Shown: positions 44,809-54,043, counted from the first letter of the stretch. The stretch: 64,000 nucleotides of DNA from Bacteroidota bacterium (GCA_023397505.1 JAEWUC010000006.1:20833-84832), one strand, 5' to 3'. A program made the numbers and translations. Notes: generated by a model not told the origin, from the letters alone.

Positions 44809-45552
44809 ATGATGAAAAAACTTTTATTATTGATACTAATTCACATTATAACCATAAATGCACAAACAGAATTTCCGGCATTGGATAAATATGCAAATGA
44901 TTTCACATCTACTTTATCAAGTTCCGAACTCTCCACTCTTAATTCTGCCTTAAAAAGTTTCGAAGATTCAACATCAAACCAAGTTGTTTTCTTGATGATT
45001 CAATCGCTAAACGATTATCCTCTCGAAATGTACACTTACGAAGTTGCCGCTAAAAATAAAATCGGCACCGCTAAAAATAATAACGGTGTACTTTTCTTTG
45101 TAGCAAAGGACGACCGTAAAATGCGAATCGAAGTCGGGTACGGACTTGAAGGCGCGCTTCCCGATGCACTCACGAGTTCAATTCTTCGTAATGAAGTACG
45201 TCCCTACTTTAAAAGAGGAGATTATTATTCAGGAATTTCAGCAGGATTAAACGCAATTATGCTTGCCTCGGTTGGTGAATATACCAACGAAAATCGCGAC
45301 GAAGAAGGTGATGAAATTAAATTTCCCTTTGGCGTTATTATTATGATAATTATTTTCATAATTCTTTCTTCGCGAGGTGGCCGTGGTAAAGGTTCGGGAA
45401 ATATTTTGCCTTATTTGTTAATTGGCTCTATGATGGGTGGTGGACGAAAAAGCGGCGGCTGGGGTGGTGGAAGTGGATTTGGAGGCGGTTTTGGAGGTTT
45501 TTCCGGTGGTGGTGGTGGTTTTGGCGGAGGCGGTTCAAGCGGAAGTTGGTAA
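44809..45552 (+). CDS. TPM-domain membrane protein (YgcG-like)
   Basis: A 247-residue protein: signal peptide, a TPM_phosphatase domain (residues ~25-150, with VFLMIQSLNDYPLEMYTYEVAAKNKIG and KMRIEVGYGLEGALPD), a membrane helix (GVIIMIIIFIILSS) and a glycine-rich tail ending GSSGSW. This order is that of YgcG-type proteins. Acid-phosphatase activity has been reported for a plant homologue; the bacterial role is not known. Pairs with LemA. Confidence 0.93.
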   Translation: MMKKLLLLILIHIITINAQTEFPALDKYANDFTSTLSSSELSTLNSALKSFEDSTSNQVVFLMIQSLNDYPLEMYTYEVAAKNKIGTAKNNNGVLFFVAKDDRKMRIEVGYGLEGALPDALTSSILRNEVRPYFKRGDYYSGISAGLNAIMLASVGEYTNENRDEEGDEIKFPFGVIIMIIIFIILSSRGGRGKGSGNILPYLLIGSMMGGGRKSGGWGGGSGFGGGFGGFSGGGGGFGGGGSSGSW

Positions 45553-45591
45553 AAGATATTAAATCCTATTAATATTATTATTCCCACATGC

Positions 45592-45990
45592 TTGCAGTTA
45601 AAAGCTTCTTTTAGTATTATTTCACACAGATTGAAAGAGCTTTTAGAAGGAATCCGTTTATTTAATGAAGGTGATTTCTTTTCTGCACACGATTTTTTTG
45701 AAGAATTGTGGACGGAAAGTGAGAGAGCCGAAAAACTTTTCATGCAGGGGTTAGTACAAATTTCAGTGGGCTGTTATCATCTAATCTGCGGTAATTTTAA
45801 TGGAGCATATAGTCAACTTTTAAAAGGAAAAATCAAACTGAAAAACTATTTGCCTTCCTACAAAGATATAGATGTAAAAAGTTTATTGAATGATATCGAA
45901 TTACTTTTGAACGATATAGAAAATTTCTTATCAAATTCTAAATTAAAAATTGATGTTAATAAGATACCAAGAATAAAAACACAATTCTAA
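45592..45990 (+). CDS. DUF309 protein
   Basis: A ~132-residue alpha-helical protein with the DUF309 signature: EGIRLFNEGDFFSAHDFFEELWTE, then LFMQGLVQISVGCYHL and KGKIKLKNYLP. No function is known for the family. The start is uncertain: TTG 45592 is in frame, and TTG 45631 would give a shorter protein starting at the domain; the ATG at 45588 is out of frame. Confidence 0.8.
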   Translation: MQLKASFSIISHRLKELLEGIRLFNEGDFFSAHDFFEELWTESERAEKLFMQGLVQISVGCYHLICGNFNGAYSQLLKGKIKLKNYLPSYKDIDVKSLLNDIELLLNDIENFLSNSKLKIDVNKIPRIKTQF

Positions 45991-46015
45991 AATTTTCAAA
46001 AAAAGGAGATTTGCC

Positions 46016-46348
46016 ATGGCGATAATGATTACTGACGAATGCATCAATTGCGGTGCCTGTGAACCTGAATGCCCCAATACTGCTATTTATGAAGGCGGAG
46101 CCGAATGGTCTTTGGGCGGAAAAACTTATGGCGAAAATGATGCAGCTCCTTCGGGTGCTTCCGGATTTTTCTCAAGCGATTTTTTCTATATCGTACCTGA
46201 TAAATGTACCGAGTGTGTCGGATTTCACGATGAACCACAATGCGCGGCTGTTTGCCCGGTTGACTGTTGTGTGCCTGATCCCAAACATGTTGAGGATAAA
46301 GATACTCTTCTTAAAAGAAAGGATTATCTTGACGGTTTAGGAAGATAG
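46016..46348 (+). CDS. Ferredoxin with two [4Fe-4S] clusters, Chlorobium-like
   Basis: A 110-residue electron carrier. The first cluster motif is C9-x2-C12-x2-C15-x3-CP (CINCGACEPECP). The second has the widened spacing CTEC-x8-C-x3-CP (CTECVGFHDEPQCAAVCP) typical of Chlorobi ferredoxins. A ~25-residue insertion between the halves and a charged C-terminal tail are extra. Strong ribosome site (aaaggag) before ATG 46016. Its partner oxidoreductase is unknown. A terminator follows. Confidence 0.95.
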   Translation: MAIMITDECINCGACEPECPNTAIYEGGAEWSLGGKTYGENDAAPSGASGFFSSDFFYIVPDKCTECVGFHDEPQCAAVCPVDCCVPDPKHVEDKDTLLKRKDYLDGLGR

Positions 46349-46374
46349 AAAAACCGCATTTATATTTTTTTTCG

Positions 46375-46400
46375 GGGCATCACGAAGATGCCCTTTTTTA
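46375..46400 (+). terminator. Rho-independent terminator after the ferredoxin gene
   Basis: Stem GGGCATC (46375-46381) / GATGCCC (46387-46393), 5-nt loop, followed by six T (46394-46399). Confidence 0.88.
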
Positions 46401-46418
46401 TTATACCTATTGAATATT

Positions 46419-48248
46419 ATGATATCCGACCAACATAAATCCAGAATTTTTGAAATTGAAAAAAACATTTTAAAAAATTCTTTACTTCTGAAAAAAACCG
46501 AAAAACTCAGTTCTCAAATAGCATGGATACGTTTTTATGTCTTTGCAATTGGAGTATTTATTTTCCTTTTACTTTTTTTCCTTTCTCTCGAAACCGAAGC
46601 GATAATTGCATTAATACCATTTTCTATAGTTTTTATTATTGTATCAATAAGACAAAATAAAATTCTAAAAATCATTAAAAAGCAAAAAACATGGATTCTG
46701 CTTAAGCAAAATAATCTTGCAAGGGCCAAATTAAATTGGGATGAAATCCCTTCCGAGAAATTAAATGCCAGATCCAATAATTCTCCGCTGGAAATTGATC
46801 TGGATTTGAACGGCGAAAGGTCGTTACATAGGTTGATTGATTTGTCGAAATCTTATGACGGTAGTATGTTGTTAAATGACTTTTTTGTCAACCACAATAT
46901 TTCAAAAGAAGATATATTTTTAAGACAAAATATTATAAAAGAACTTTTACAACTTTCACATTTCCGAGAGCGATTTGTTTTAGAAAGTAATCTGTCGTCA
47001 AATAAAGAAATTGAAGCGGGTACTTTTCTTGAGTGGTTATCAAAATCAAATAAATCGTTGCAGATAAAGAAAAAACTTTTAACTTTAATTCCGCTTTGCT
47101 TTATCAATCTATTGTTAATTGCCTTAGCTCTATTTGATGTAGTGAACGGATTATGGGGGATTACTTTAATCACATATACCGGATTTTATCTTCTCAACCA
47201 GAAAATTGTAAAATCCCTTGCAACTGAGTCTGATATTCTAAACGATGAGTTAAAAAAAGTAATTCGGGTTTTTGAATTTGTAGAAAATTATGATTTCGGT
47301 AAAAACAAAAATATTTCCGAGTTATGCTCACCTTTAACAAATAAACAAACAAGTCCATCTACCAGTTTGAAAAAAATCAATAATGTTATAACCGCTTTAT
47401 CATTCAGGAATAATCCGGTTATCTGGAATTTTGCAATATTGATTTTTCCGCTCGATTATTATTTAGCATATCGTATAGAAATCTATAAATCGCAATTGAT
47501 AGAACTATTTCCGGAATGGCTTACGGTACGCAACAAATTAGAAGTATTTATTTCACTCGCAAACTATGCATACCTGAATCCTGATAATTTTTATCCAGAA
47601 ATAATTGAAGGCAGTAATCAAATTCATTTTAAGGCGGAGCAGTTGGGTCATCCACTCATTCCATTCGATCAAAAGAAAAAGAATAATTACGAACTTCATT
47701 CAAACGGAAGCATATCAATAATAACTGGTTCAAACATGTCGGGCAAAAGCACATTTTTACGTACAGTCGGAATAAATGTTTGTCTTGCATATACCGGCGC
47801 GCCCGTGGATGCAAAATATATGTCGTTAGGGATGATGAATCTTTTTACCTGTATAAAAGTGAGCGATTCGATAGTTGATGGCATTTCGTATTTCTATGCG
47901 GAAGTTCAGCGCTTAAAACAATTAGTTTTATTGTTGGAAAATGAAAATAAATACCCGGTACTTTTTCTTATTGATGAAATATTTAAAGGAACGAATAATC
48001 GCGAAAGGTTAATTGGAAGCCGTTCAATGATAAAGGCACTTGTGGATAAAAAAGGAGCGGGGTTGATTTCTACTCACGATTTAGAATTGATTCATCTGGC
48101 AGAAGAAAATCCCTCTATAAAGAATTTTCACTTTAAAGAAGAAATTTCCGGCGGCAGGATGATTTTTGACTACACATTACGTGAAGGGCCATGCCCATCG
48201 ACAAACGCATTGGAAATTATGCGCGCAAACGGGCTGCCGGTTGAATAA
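46419..48248 (+). CDS. Membrane-anchored MutS-like ATPase
   Basis: A 609-residue protein whose C-terminal third is a MutS ATPase domain: Walker A GSNMSGKS at 437-444, SYFYAEVQRLK, Walker B LFLIDEIFKGTNNRERL, and THDLEL. N-terminal MutS mismatch-recognition domains are absent. Instead there are four predicted membrane helices, about 36-57, 62-78, 219-240 and 244-260, before the lever-like helices. It therefore belongs to the MutS-related family rather than mismatch repair MutS. A location at the membrane is inference from hydrophobicity. ATG 46419 is preferred over an in-frame TTG at 46410. Confidence 0.88.
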   Translation: MISDQHKSRIFEIEKNILKNSLLLKKTEKLSSQIAWIRFYVFAIGVFIFLLLFFLSLETEAIIALIPFSIVFIIVSIRQNKILKIIKKQKTWILLKQNNLARAKLNWDEIPSEKLNARSNNSPLEIDLDLNGERSLHRLIDLSKSYDGSMLLNDFFVNHNISKEDIFLRQNIIKELLQLSHFRERFVLESNLSSNKEIEAGTFLEWLSKSNKSLQIKKKLLTLIPLCFINLLLIALALFDVVNGLWGITLITYTGFYLLNQKIVKSLATESDILNDELKKVIRVFEFVENYDFGKNKNISELCSPLTNKQTSPSTSLKKINNVITALSFRNNPVIWNFAILIFPLDYYLAYRIEIYKSQLIELFPEWLTVRNKLEVFISLANYAYLNPDNFYPEIIEGSNQIHFKAEQLGHPLIPFDQKKKNNYELHSNGSISIITGSNMSGKSTFLRTVGINVCLAYTGAPVDAKYMSLGMMNLFTCIKVSDSIVDGISYFYAEVQRLKQLVLLLENENKYPVLFLIDEIFKGTNNRERLIGSRSMIKALVDKKGAGLISTHDLELIHLAEENPSIKNFHFKEEISGGRMIFDYTLREGPCPSTNALEIMRANGLPVE

Positions 48249-48270
48249 CATTTTATTTAGTGGATGTTTA

Positions 48271-49290
48271 TCAAAAATTAATTCGTAATAGATTTACTCT
48301 AAACATCTGCTGTGAATTATAAAAATCTTTATGACTTAAACCGGTTTGATCTTTATAATTAATTGTTGGATTTGCCTCTATTACATGTGTATAAAATAAA
48401 GAACCTATAACGGGTGATAAAGCAGTAACAACCGTGAACCAGTTGTTACTATTTTTTTCATTAACAGCATGATTCAACGCTAAAAATACTATCGAACTAC
48501 CAACACTACTAACTATTGTAAGTGGAAGAGATAATTCATCGTTTTGAGATTTCGCAACTAAATAAACGCCGGTTGGAAAACCAATTGTGTAGCCAATCAT
48601 TATACCATAAAGCGCAGAAGATAACCCGGAAAATTCTCCGTGTTTGTCTTCAAGCGAATAAACTATCAATCCCGATGCCAATGAAGCAACGAAAGAAACA
48701 CCAAAACCCGCAAGGATTTCCGCCGGTATTTGAAAGTATAATGACTGTTGGGGAGAAGTTTTGTATTTAAAGAAATCGTAGCTCGATATATAACGAGAAG
48801 AAGGATTTTGTATAAAGTCGGCATCTAAAGTATCATAGCTTGTCAGATTGTTTCCATAAAACCAAATTCCTCTTTTGTTTTTGATTGCATCACTTTCTGA
48901 ATCCAATAACTCCTGCTTGGTAGCCAAGTTTACGTTATCATAAAATTTTCCGAATCCATTCATTAAAAATTTGGAATTAATATTTGACTGAGAAAGAAGA
49001 TATTTTTTATACATTATAACAAATTCATAATCTTTATCGTTGGGTTTTGAAACCGGTTCAACTAAAACCATTCTGTCGAGAAGTTCGGTTCTTGAATAAT
49101 CAACGGCATCTTTAGCCATGGATTGAAAATAAATTGAAGGATGCGAAAGTTGAGGACAATCAATACCTGCAAGTTTTACAAGTCTTCCGTCCTGAAGCTT
49201 AAATAGATTTGCATCAATTACTTCAATAATTTTTACTGTTTGCGAATATAATGTAAAAGTAAACGCAATAGATAACAATACAATTTTCAT
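48271..49290 (-). CDS. Thermonuclease-fold membrane protein, catalytic residues lost
   Basis: A 339-residue exported protein. After a signal peptide, residues ~20-150 match a staphylococcal-nuclease fold: VIEV-type strand IIEVIDANLF, LVKLAGIDCPQLSHP, LMNGFGKFYDN. The usual DGDT reads DANL, the catalytic Arg of RLxGID reads Lys39 and the TPE glutamate reads Gln47, so nuclease activity is unlikely. The C-terminal ~150 residues have about four hydrophobic helices (EILAGFGVSFVASLASGLIV, YGIMIGYTIGFPTGVYLVA). Function unknown. Confidence 0.75.
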   Translation of the reverse strand: MKIVLLSIAFTFTLYSQTVKIIEVIDANLFKLQDGRLVKLAGIDCPQLSHPSIYFQSMAKDAVDYSRTELLDRMVLVEPVSKPNDKDYEFVIMYKKYLLSQSNINSKFLMNGFGKFYDNVNLATKQELLDSESDAIKNKRGIWFYGNNLTSYDTLDADFIQNPSSRYISSYDFFKYKTSPQQSLYFQIPAEILAGFGVSFVASLASGLIVYSLEDKHGEFSGLSSALYGIMIGYTIGFPTGVYLVAKSQNDELSLPLTIVSSVGSSIVFLALNHAVNEKNSNNWFTVVTALSPVIGSLFYTHVIEANPTINYKDQTGLSHKDFYNSQQMFRVNLLRINF

Positions 49291-49331
49291 AAAAATCTAT
49301 ATGATTATGAGTAGTAATTTTCAGATTATAA

Positions 49332-50234
49332 TCATTTGATAAACTCAATTACTGCTGTTACCGGAAAGTGATCTGAAGGATATTTTCCATTTCTATTTGT
49401 TTTTATTATTAATGAATGTCTCGGCTTAAAATGTTTTGAAACGAAAATAAAATCTATTTTATCTTTTGTATCCTCGCCGATAAAACTGTTGAACGTTCCT
49501 TCATTTGCAGATTTTGCATTTAATATTCTGTAACTATCGATCAATCCTGAATCCAAAATTATTTTAATTGTTTGTTCATCTTCGCCTGTGTTAAAATCAC
49601 CTGTTAAAACAATGGGCAAATCATCATTAAAACTTTTTATTTTTTCAACAATAGCCTGAGCACTTTTTATTCGTGATTCCGGGACCTGATGATCCAAATG
49701 AACATTCATGAAATAAAATGTTTTACCCGCAAATTTATCGAATAATTTTGCCCAAGTGCAGATACGAGTAATATTATTACCCCAACTTTTCGATCCCGGA
49801 ATATTAGGCGTATCGGAAAACCAGAATGTTTCGGTTGTATCTTGAATATATCTGTCCCTAGAATAGAAAATAGGGGCAAACTCTCCGGTTGTTTTTCCAT
49901 CATCCCTGCCGACCCCGACGTAAGAATAATTCGGCATAACATCTAGTAATTCATCAAGCTGGAATTTCAAAACTTCCTGCATTCCAAGCAGATCGGGATT
50001 AAAATCACTAATAACATCAAATAAGATTTGTTTGCGGTAGTTCCAGCTGTTTTCCCCATCTTCGGCTGAACCGTAACGAATGTTAAATGTCATTACCTTT
50101 GCTTGATAGAGTGAATTATCATCAGTATTTTTTAACTGGTCTTGAGTTGAACAACTTGATACAAAGCATAATAATAGTGAAAAAAATATTATTCGCTTAA
50201 GTTTTGCGATTACTGCTCGATGATAGTGTGTCAT
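49332..50234 (-). CDS. Endonuclease/exonuclease/phosphatase-family lipoprotein
   Basis: A 300-residue lipoprotein with lipobox SSC near residue 28. The EEP fold is complete: TFNIRYG, GMQEVLKFQ (metal Glu), MNVHLDHQ, VLTGDFNTGED, KIDFIFVS and the closing SDHFPVTA with the catalytic His. Many such exported members act on phosphodiesters of sugars, lipids or nucleic acids; substrate unknown. Confidence 0.9.
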   Translation of the reverse strand: MTHYHRAVIAKLKRIIFFSLLLCFVSSCSTQDQLKNTDDNSLYQAKVMTFNIRYGSAEDGENSWNYRKQILFDVISDFNPDLLGMQEVLKFQLDELLDVMPNYSYVGVGRDDGKTTGEFAPIFYSRDRYIQDTTETFWFSDTPNIPGSKSWGNNITRICTWAKLFDKFAGKTFYFMNVHLDHQVPESRIKSAQAIVEKIKSFNDDLPIVLTGDFNTGEDEQTIKIILDSGLIDSYRILNAKSANEGTFNSFIGEDTKDKIDFIFVSKHFKPRHSLIIKTNRNGKYPSDHFPVTAVIEFIK

Positions 50235-50304
50235 GAACTTTAACCAAATATTATTGTTAAGTTAATGTAATCCAAATATTCTTCAATAAACATATCGATA
50301 AAAA

Positions 50305-51153
50305 ATGAAAATAGGCAAATACGAAATACACGCAATTCAAACAGGCTCGTTTGGATTGGACGGCGGGGCCATGTTCGGAATTATTCCTAAACCATTGTGG
50401 GGCTTAAGTAATCCTCCTGATGAAATGAATCGTGTTGAATTAACTACCCGTAATTTGCTTTTAATAAGCGATATAAAGAAAATATTAATCGATACAGGAA
50501 TTGGTGAGTTTTGGGATGAGAAATTTAACCGTATTTACAGTGTAGATTATACAAAGTTTTCTCTTACGTCTGAATTAGAAAAACTAAGCATAAGACATGA
50601 TGAAATAACAGATGTTATACTAACTCATCTTCATTTCGATCATACGGGAGGTTCCACAAAACTGATTGATGGAAAATGGGTTCCTGCATTTCCAAACGCA
50701 AAGTTTTATGTACAGAAGAAACATCACGATTGGGCAAGAAAACCATCCGAAAAAGACCGCGCAAGTTTTGTGTACAATAGATTTAATCCTTTATACGAGG
50801 AGGGATTAATAAAATTTTTTGACGGTCGAGAATTTTTTGACGACGAGTTGGAGTTAATTCCGATTAACGGGCATACTTTTTCACAACAAATGGTTAAAAT
50901 CTCGGATTCTTCAAATACAATTCTTTACTGTGCGGATTTGTTTCCGTTTTCATCACATATTCCAATTCCTTATGTAATGGGTTATGATTTGCAGCCGCTT
51001 GTAACTATTGAAGAGAAGAAAAAAATACTTTCTGAAGCTACAGAGAATGAATGGACTCTGATTTTTGAACACGATCCGTTTTACGAAGGCGCAAAAATCT
51101 CTAGAAACGATAAAGGTTTTATGGCCAAAGAACTTTTTACAAAACTACCATGA
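50305..51153 (+). CDS. Metallo-beta-lactamase-fold hydrolase
   Basis: A 282-residue MBL-fold protein with the full HxHxDH motif (H108, H110, D112, H113 in THLHFDHTGG), followed by the downstream zinc residues in PINGHTFSQQM, YCADLFPF and IFEHDPFY. No signal peptide. Resembles the quorum-quenching/YflN-like hydrolases in general pattern, but the substrate is open. It overlaps the Rieske gene by 4 nt, so the two are coupled. Confidence 0.92.
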   Translation: MKIGKYEIHAIQTGSFGLDGGAMFGIIPKPLWGLSNPPDEMNRVELTTRNLLLISDIKKILIDTGIGEFWDEKFNRIYSVDYTKFSLTSELEKLSIRHDEITDVILTHLHFDHTGGSTKLIDGKWVPAFPNAKFYVQKKHHDWARKPSEKDRASFVYNRFNPLYEEGLIKFFDGREFFDDELELIPINGHTFSQQMVKISDSSNTILYCADLFPFSSHIPIPYVMGYDLQPLVTIEEKKKILSEATENEWTLIFEHDPFYEGAKISRNDKGFMAKELFTKLP

Positions 51154-51488
51154 ATAAAATTCCTGAAGGATTTGTTAAAATTTGCATACTTTCCGATTTG
51201 AAAGAGGAAGTCGGTAGGCAGTTTTTTGTCGATGATATTGAAATTGCTCTATTTAAGGTAAGCGGTGAAGTATTTGCACTTAGCAACATCTGCACTCATC
51301 AAAAAACACATTTAATGCATGAAGGATTTATTGAAAAAGGTATGGTTGGTTGTCCAGTGCACGGGTGGATGTTCGATCTTAAAACCGGAAACCTCGCCGG
51401 TGGAAGAAGGGGACTAACTTCATACGAGACTTTAATAATCGATGATAATGTTTATGTAAAAGTTTTTAAGAAAGAATTAAACTGGTAA
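51150..51488 (+). CDS. Rieske [2Fe-2S] ferredoxin-like protein
   Basis: A 112-residue soluble Rieske protein: cluster ligands C48-T-H50 and C68-P-V-H71 (NICTHQKTH and GCPVHGWMFDL), all four present. Similar to NirD / biphenyl-dioxygenase type ferredoxins. Coupled by overlap to the MBL hydrolase, which suggests a joint role; no reductase or oxygenase is adjacent. Confidence 0.93.
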   Translation: MNKIPEGFVKICILSDLKEEVGRQFFVDDIEIALFKVSGEVFALSNICTHQKTHLMHEGFIEKGMVGCPVHGWMFDLKTGNLAGGRRGLTSYETLIIDDNVYVKVFKKELNW

Positions 51489-51582
51489 CAATATTTTGAC
51501 TCTAAATTCAATTCTGTTGAATGTACCTCAATTTGGCAAAGCGACCTTATTAAGCCATCAATTATACTTTAAAAATAATTTG

Positions 51583-51590
51583 TAACTTTG
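51583..51590 (+). promoter_or_regulatory. Possible queG promoter -7 element
   Basis: TAACTTTG matches the TAnnTTTG consensus and lies 18 nt upstream of the queG ATG; no good -33 TTTG is found at the proper spacing. It argues against a TTG start at 51588, which would lie within the promoter. Confidence 0.4.
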
Positions 51591-51608
51591 CACAAAACAC
51601 TTGTGCAA

Positions 51609-52547
51609 ATGAGAATCACAAATAAAATAGTAATAGAAAAAGCAAAAGAACTTGGGTTTAGTTTAATCGGTTTTTCCCGTGTAGATTTACTAAATGAGGA
51701 AACCAACCGCTTAAAACAATGGCTTGCATTGGGTTTAAATGCGGGCATGCAATACATGGAACGTAATTTAGAAAAACGATTTGATGTAAAAAATATTTTA
51801 CCGGGGGCAAAAAGTGTAATATCTCTTGCTGTAAATTATTTTACAAAAGAATATCATGAAGAAAAAAATGGATATGGAAAAGTATCGCGATACGCGTGGG
51901 GAAAGGATTATCATCTTATAATTTGGGACATGCTTGAACAACTTGAAGATGAATTGAAAAAAATAGACCCGGATTTTGAATGTAAAAGTTATGTCGATAC
52001 GGGTCCGGTTATGGACAAAGCATGGGCGGTTAAATCTGGAATAGGCTGGATGGGTAAACACTCAAACGTAATAAATCGCGAAATAGGAAGTTGGATTTTT
52101 CTTGCAACGATTATTACAAATTATGAATTCGAATACAACAAACCTTCGAATGATTTTTGCGGAACTTGCACAGCATGCATTGACGCTTGTCCGACAAACG
52201 CAATCATTCAAAATTATGTTGTAGATGCTAACAAATGTATTTCATATTTAACAATTGAAAACAAAGGTGAAATTTCTGATGAATTCAAAAATCAATTTGA
52301 CGGATGGATTTTCGGCTGCGATATTTGCCAGAACGTTTGCCCGTGGAATAAGAGCTTCTCGGAGGAAACTGTTGTTAATGATTTCAAATCAAAGAAGAAC
52401 AAAGAAATAAATTTGGAAAGTGTTATGAAGATGGAAGAAGAGGATTTTAAAATTAGATTTGAAGAAAGCCCCATTAAACGGGCAAAATTAAAAGGCATGC
52501 AAAGGAATGCTAAATTTTTGATTGATGAAGCAAATTCGGGTAAATAG
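51609..52547 (+). CDS. queG: Epoxyqueuosine reductase QueG
   Basis: A 312-residue cobalamin/iron-sulfur enzyme that makes queuosine from epoxyqueuosine in tRNA. The two [4Fe-4S] motifs are CGTCTACIDACPTNAI and CDICQNVCPWN. The N-terminal part has GFSLIGFSRVD, AKSVISLAVNYF and the substrate region YVDTGPVMDKAWAVKSGIGWMGK. ATG 51609 is chosen over TTG 51588. No queuosine synthesis genes are near, so it may use salvaged precursor or distant genes. Confidence 0.95.
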   Translation: MRITNKIVIEKAKELGFSLIGFSRVDLLNEETNRLKQWLALGLNAGMQYMERNLEKRFDVKNILPGAKSVISLAVNYFTKEYHEEKNGYGKVSRYAWGKDYHLIIWDMLEQLEDELKKIDPDFECKSYVDTGPVMDKAWAVKSGIGWMGKHSNVINREIGSWIFLATIITNYEFEYNKPSNDFCGTCTACIDACPTNAIIQNYVVDANKCISYLTIENKGEISDEFKNQFDGWIFGCDICQNVCPWNKSFSEETVVNDFKSKKNKEINLESVMKMEEEDFKIRFEESPIKRAKLKGMQRNAKFLIDEANSGK

Positions 52548-52634
52548 TTTTTGAATCCAAACTGTAAAAATTCCATCTAATATTTCAGTAAATTTAAACC
52601 ACAACTTAAAACAGAATAAAATTTTTGGAGAAAA

Positions 52635-53588
52635 ATGATGTCGGAAAATCATCATAAAGTGGCAATAATAGGATCGGGACCTGCAGGTTTAACCGCTGCA
52701 ATTTACGCTAGCAGGGCTAATCTTAATCCTGTAATATTTGAAGGGATGCAGCCGGGCGGGCAGTTGACAATTACAACAGAGGTCGAAAATTATCCCGGAT
52801 TTGAGCATGGTATTCAAGGACCGGAATTAATGGATGTAATGAGAAAACAGGCGGTTCGTTTTGGTGCCAAACCGTTTTTTAAATATGTTGATGAAGTTGA
52901 TTTTTCTAAGCGTCCTTTTACTATAAAAGTTGAAAATGAAGTACACACAGCAGAGTCGGTGATAGTTGCTACCGGAGCATCTGCAAAACTTCTTAATATC
53001 GAAAGTGAAAAGAAATTTATGGGTTACGGTGTTTCTGCTTGCGCTACATGCGACGGATTTTTCTATCGCGGACTTAAAGTACTTGTAGTCGGCGGCGGCG
53101 ACACTGCAATGGAAGAAGCAACATATCTTACAAAATTCGCTTCGGAAGTTTCAATTGTTCATCGCCGAGATGAATTTAGAGCATCAAAAATTATGATTGA
53201 ACGCGCTCAAAAAAATCCTAAAATAAAATTTATTACGAATGCAGTTATTAAAGAGATTATTGGAAAAGAAGAAGACGGAAAGAAATTGGTAACCGGCGCT
53301 GTCCTTCAGAATACCAAAGACGGCTCAACATACAATATTGAAGCGGATGGAATTTTTATGGCAATCGGTCATCAACCCAACACTAAAATATTTGAAGGCA
53401 AACTCGACATGGATGAAACCGGATATTTAAAAGTAAAACCAGGTTCAACGCATACAAATATCGAAGGAGTTTTTGCCGCTGGCGACGTTTCAGATAAAAT
53501 TTATAGACAAGCTATTACTGCTGCGGGAACGGGTTGTATGGCAGCACTTGATGCACAAAGATGGCTAGAAGAACATGAACTAGCATAA
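52635..53588 (+). CDS. trxB: Thioredoxin reductase
   Basis: A 317-residue NADPH-dependent flavoenzyme. FAD site GSGPAGLTAAIYASRA at 13-28, redox-active CATC at 136-139, NADPH site GGGDTAMEEA, and the C-terminal FAD motif GVFAAGDVSDKIYRQAITAAGTG. It likely recycles thioredoxins such as the type encoded at 9.2 kb. A ribosome site (ggag) precedes the ATG ATG start. A strong terminator follows. Confidence 0.97.
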   Translation: MMSENHHKVAIIGSGPAGLTAAIYASRANLNPVIFEGMQPGGQLTITTEVENYPGFEHGIQGPELMDVMRKQAVRFGAKPFFKYVDEVDFSKRPFTIKVENEVHTAESVIVATGASAKLLNIESEKKFMGYGVSACATCDGFFYRGLKVLVVGGGDTAMEEATYLTKFASEVSIVHRRDEFRASKIMIERAQKNPKIKFITNAVIKEIIGKEEDGKKLVTGAVLQNTKDGSTYNIEADGIFMAIGHQPNTKIFEGKLDMDETGYLKVKPGSTHTNIEGVFAAGDVSDKIYRQAITAAGTGCMAALDAQRWLEEHELA

Positions 53589-53594
53589 ATAAAA

Positions 53595-53624
53595 AGAGAC
53601 GCTGTATTCGGCAGCGTCTCTTTA
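53595..53624. terminator. Bidirectional terminator between trxB and the DUF6249 gene
   Basis: Perfect 10-bp stem AGAGACGCTG (53595-53604) / CAGCGTCTCT (53612-53621) with a 7-nt loop. An A-run precedes and T-run follows. The flanking genes converge. Confidence 0.9.
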
Positions 53625-53641
53625 ATCTACAATATAAACTA

Positions 53642-53986
53642 TTAGTTTTGCTTTTGTACTTTGCGTGCAACAAAATAAGCTGTAATAAATCCAAGACCTA
53701 TCATAGTTATAATTGTAAAGCCCATCCACTCATCGTTATATGACCAATCTCTAAATAAAAATCCTAAACCTAATCCCACACCGAAAAATGCTATTATAAT
53801 TCCTGCTTTTAGTGTGAACAAATGATCTGTCTTAACTTTTAATAATTCCATCATTTGATCATAAGAAAGTCCTTTATCCAGCATCATCTGCTTTTCTTTT
53901 GAACGGAAATAGAATGAACTTATAAGTACAAGTCCAATAACCAACGTTATTATTATAGGAATAAAAACTGCTATTACCTTTTCCAT
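53642..53986 (-). CDS. DUF6249-like membrane protein, probable ECF-sigma target
   Basis: A 114-residue protein with three hydrophobic helices: residues ~4-26, ~60-78 and ~90-108, and a cytosolic helical loop KEKQMMLDKGLSYDQMMELLKVK that resembles the short motif seen in DUF6249 proteins. Function unknown. A strong ribosome site (aaggaggta) precedes ATG 53986. Two promoter-like elements of the ECF type lie upstream on its strand, so it is probably controlled by the divergently encoded sigma factor. Confidence 0.8.
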   Translation of the reverse strand: MEKVIAVFIPIIITLVIGLVLISSFYFRSKEKQMMLDKGLSYDQMMELLKVKTDHLFTLKAGIIIAFFGVGLGLGFLFRDWSYNDEWMGFTIITMIGLGFITAYFVARKVQKQN

Positions 53987-54012
53987 GATATACCTCCTTA
54001 TTTATTTACTAC

Positions 54013-54043
54013 TTTCGACTATAAACTTTTACAATAGGTTACA
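54013..54043 (-). promoter_or_regulatory. ECF-type promoter, proximal copy for the DUF6249 gene
   Basis: On the minus strand TGTAACC (54043-54037), 17-nt spacer, GTCGAAA (54019-54013), 27 nt before the start codon. It is identical in both boxes and in spacing to the forward copy at 54157-54187. Confidence 0.72.

Noticed and set aside
46419..48248. Mismatch-repair MutS
   Set aside because: Only the ATPase part matches; the FxE mismatch-recognition domain is absent and membrane helices take its place.
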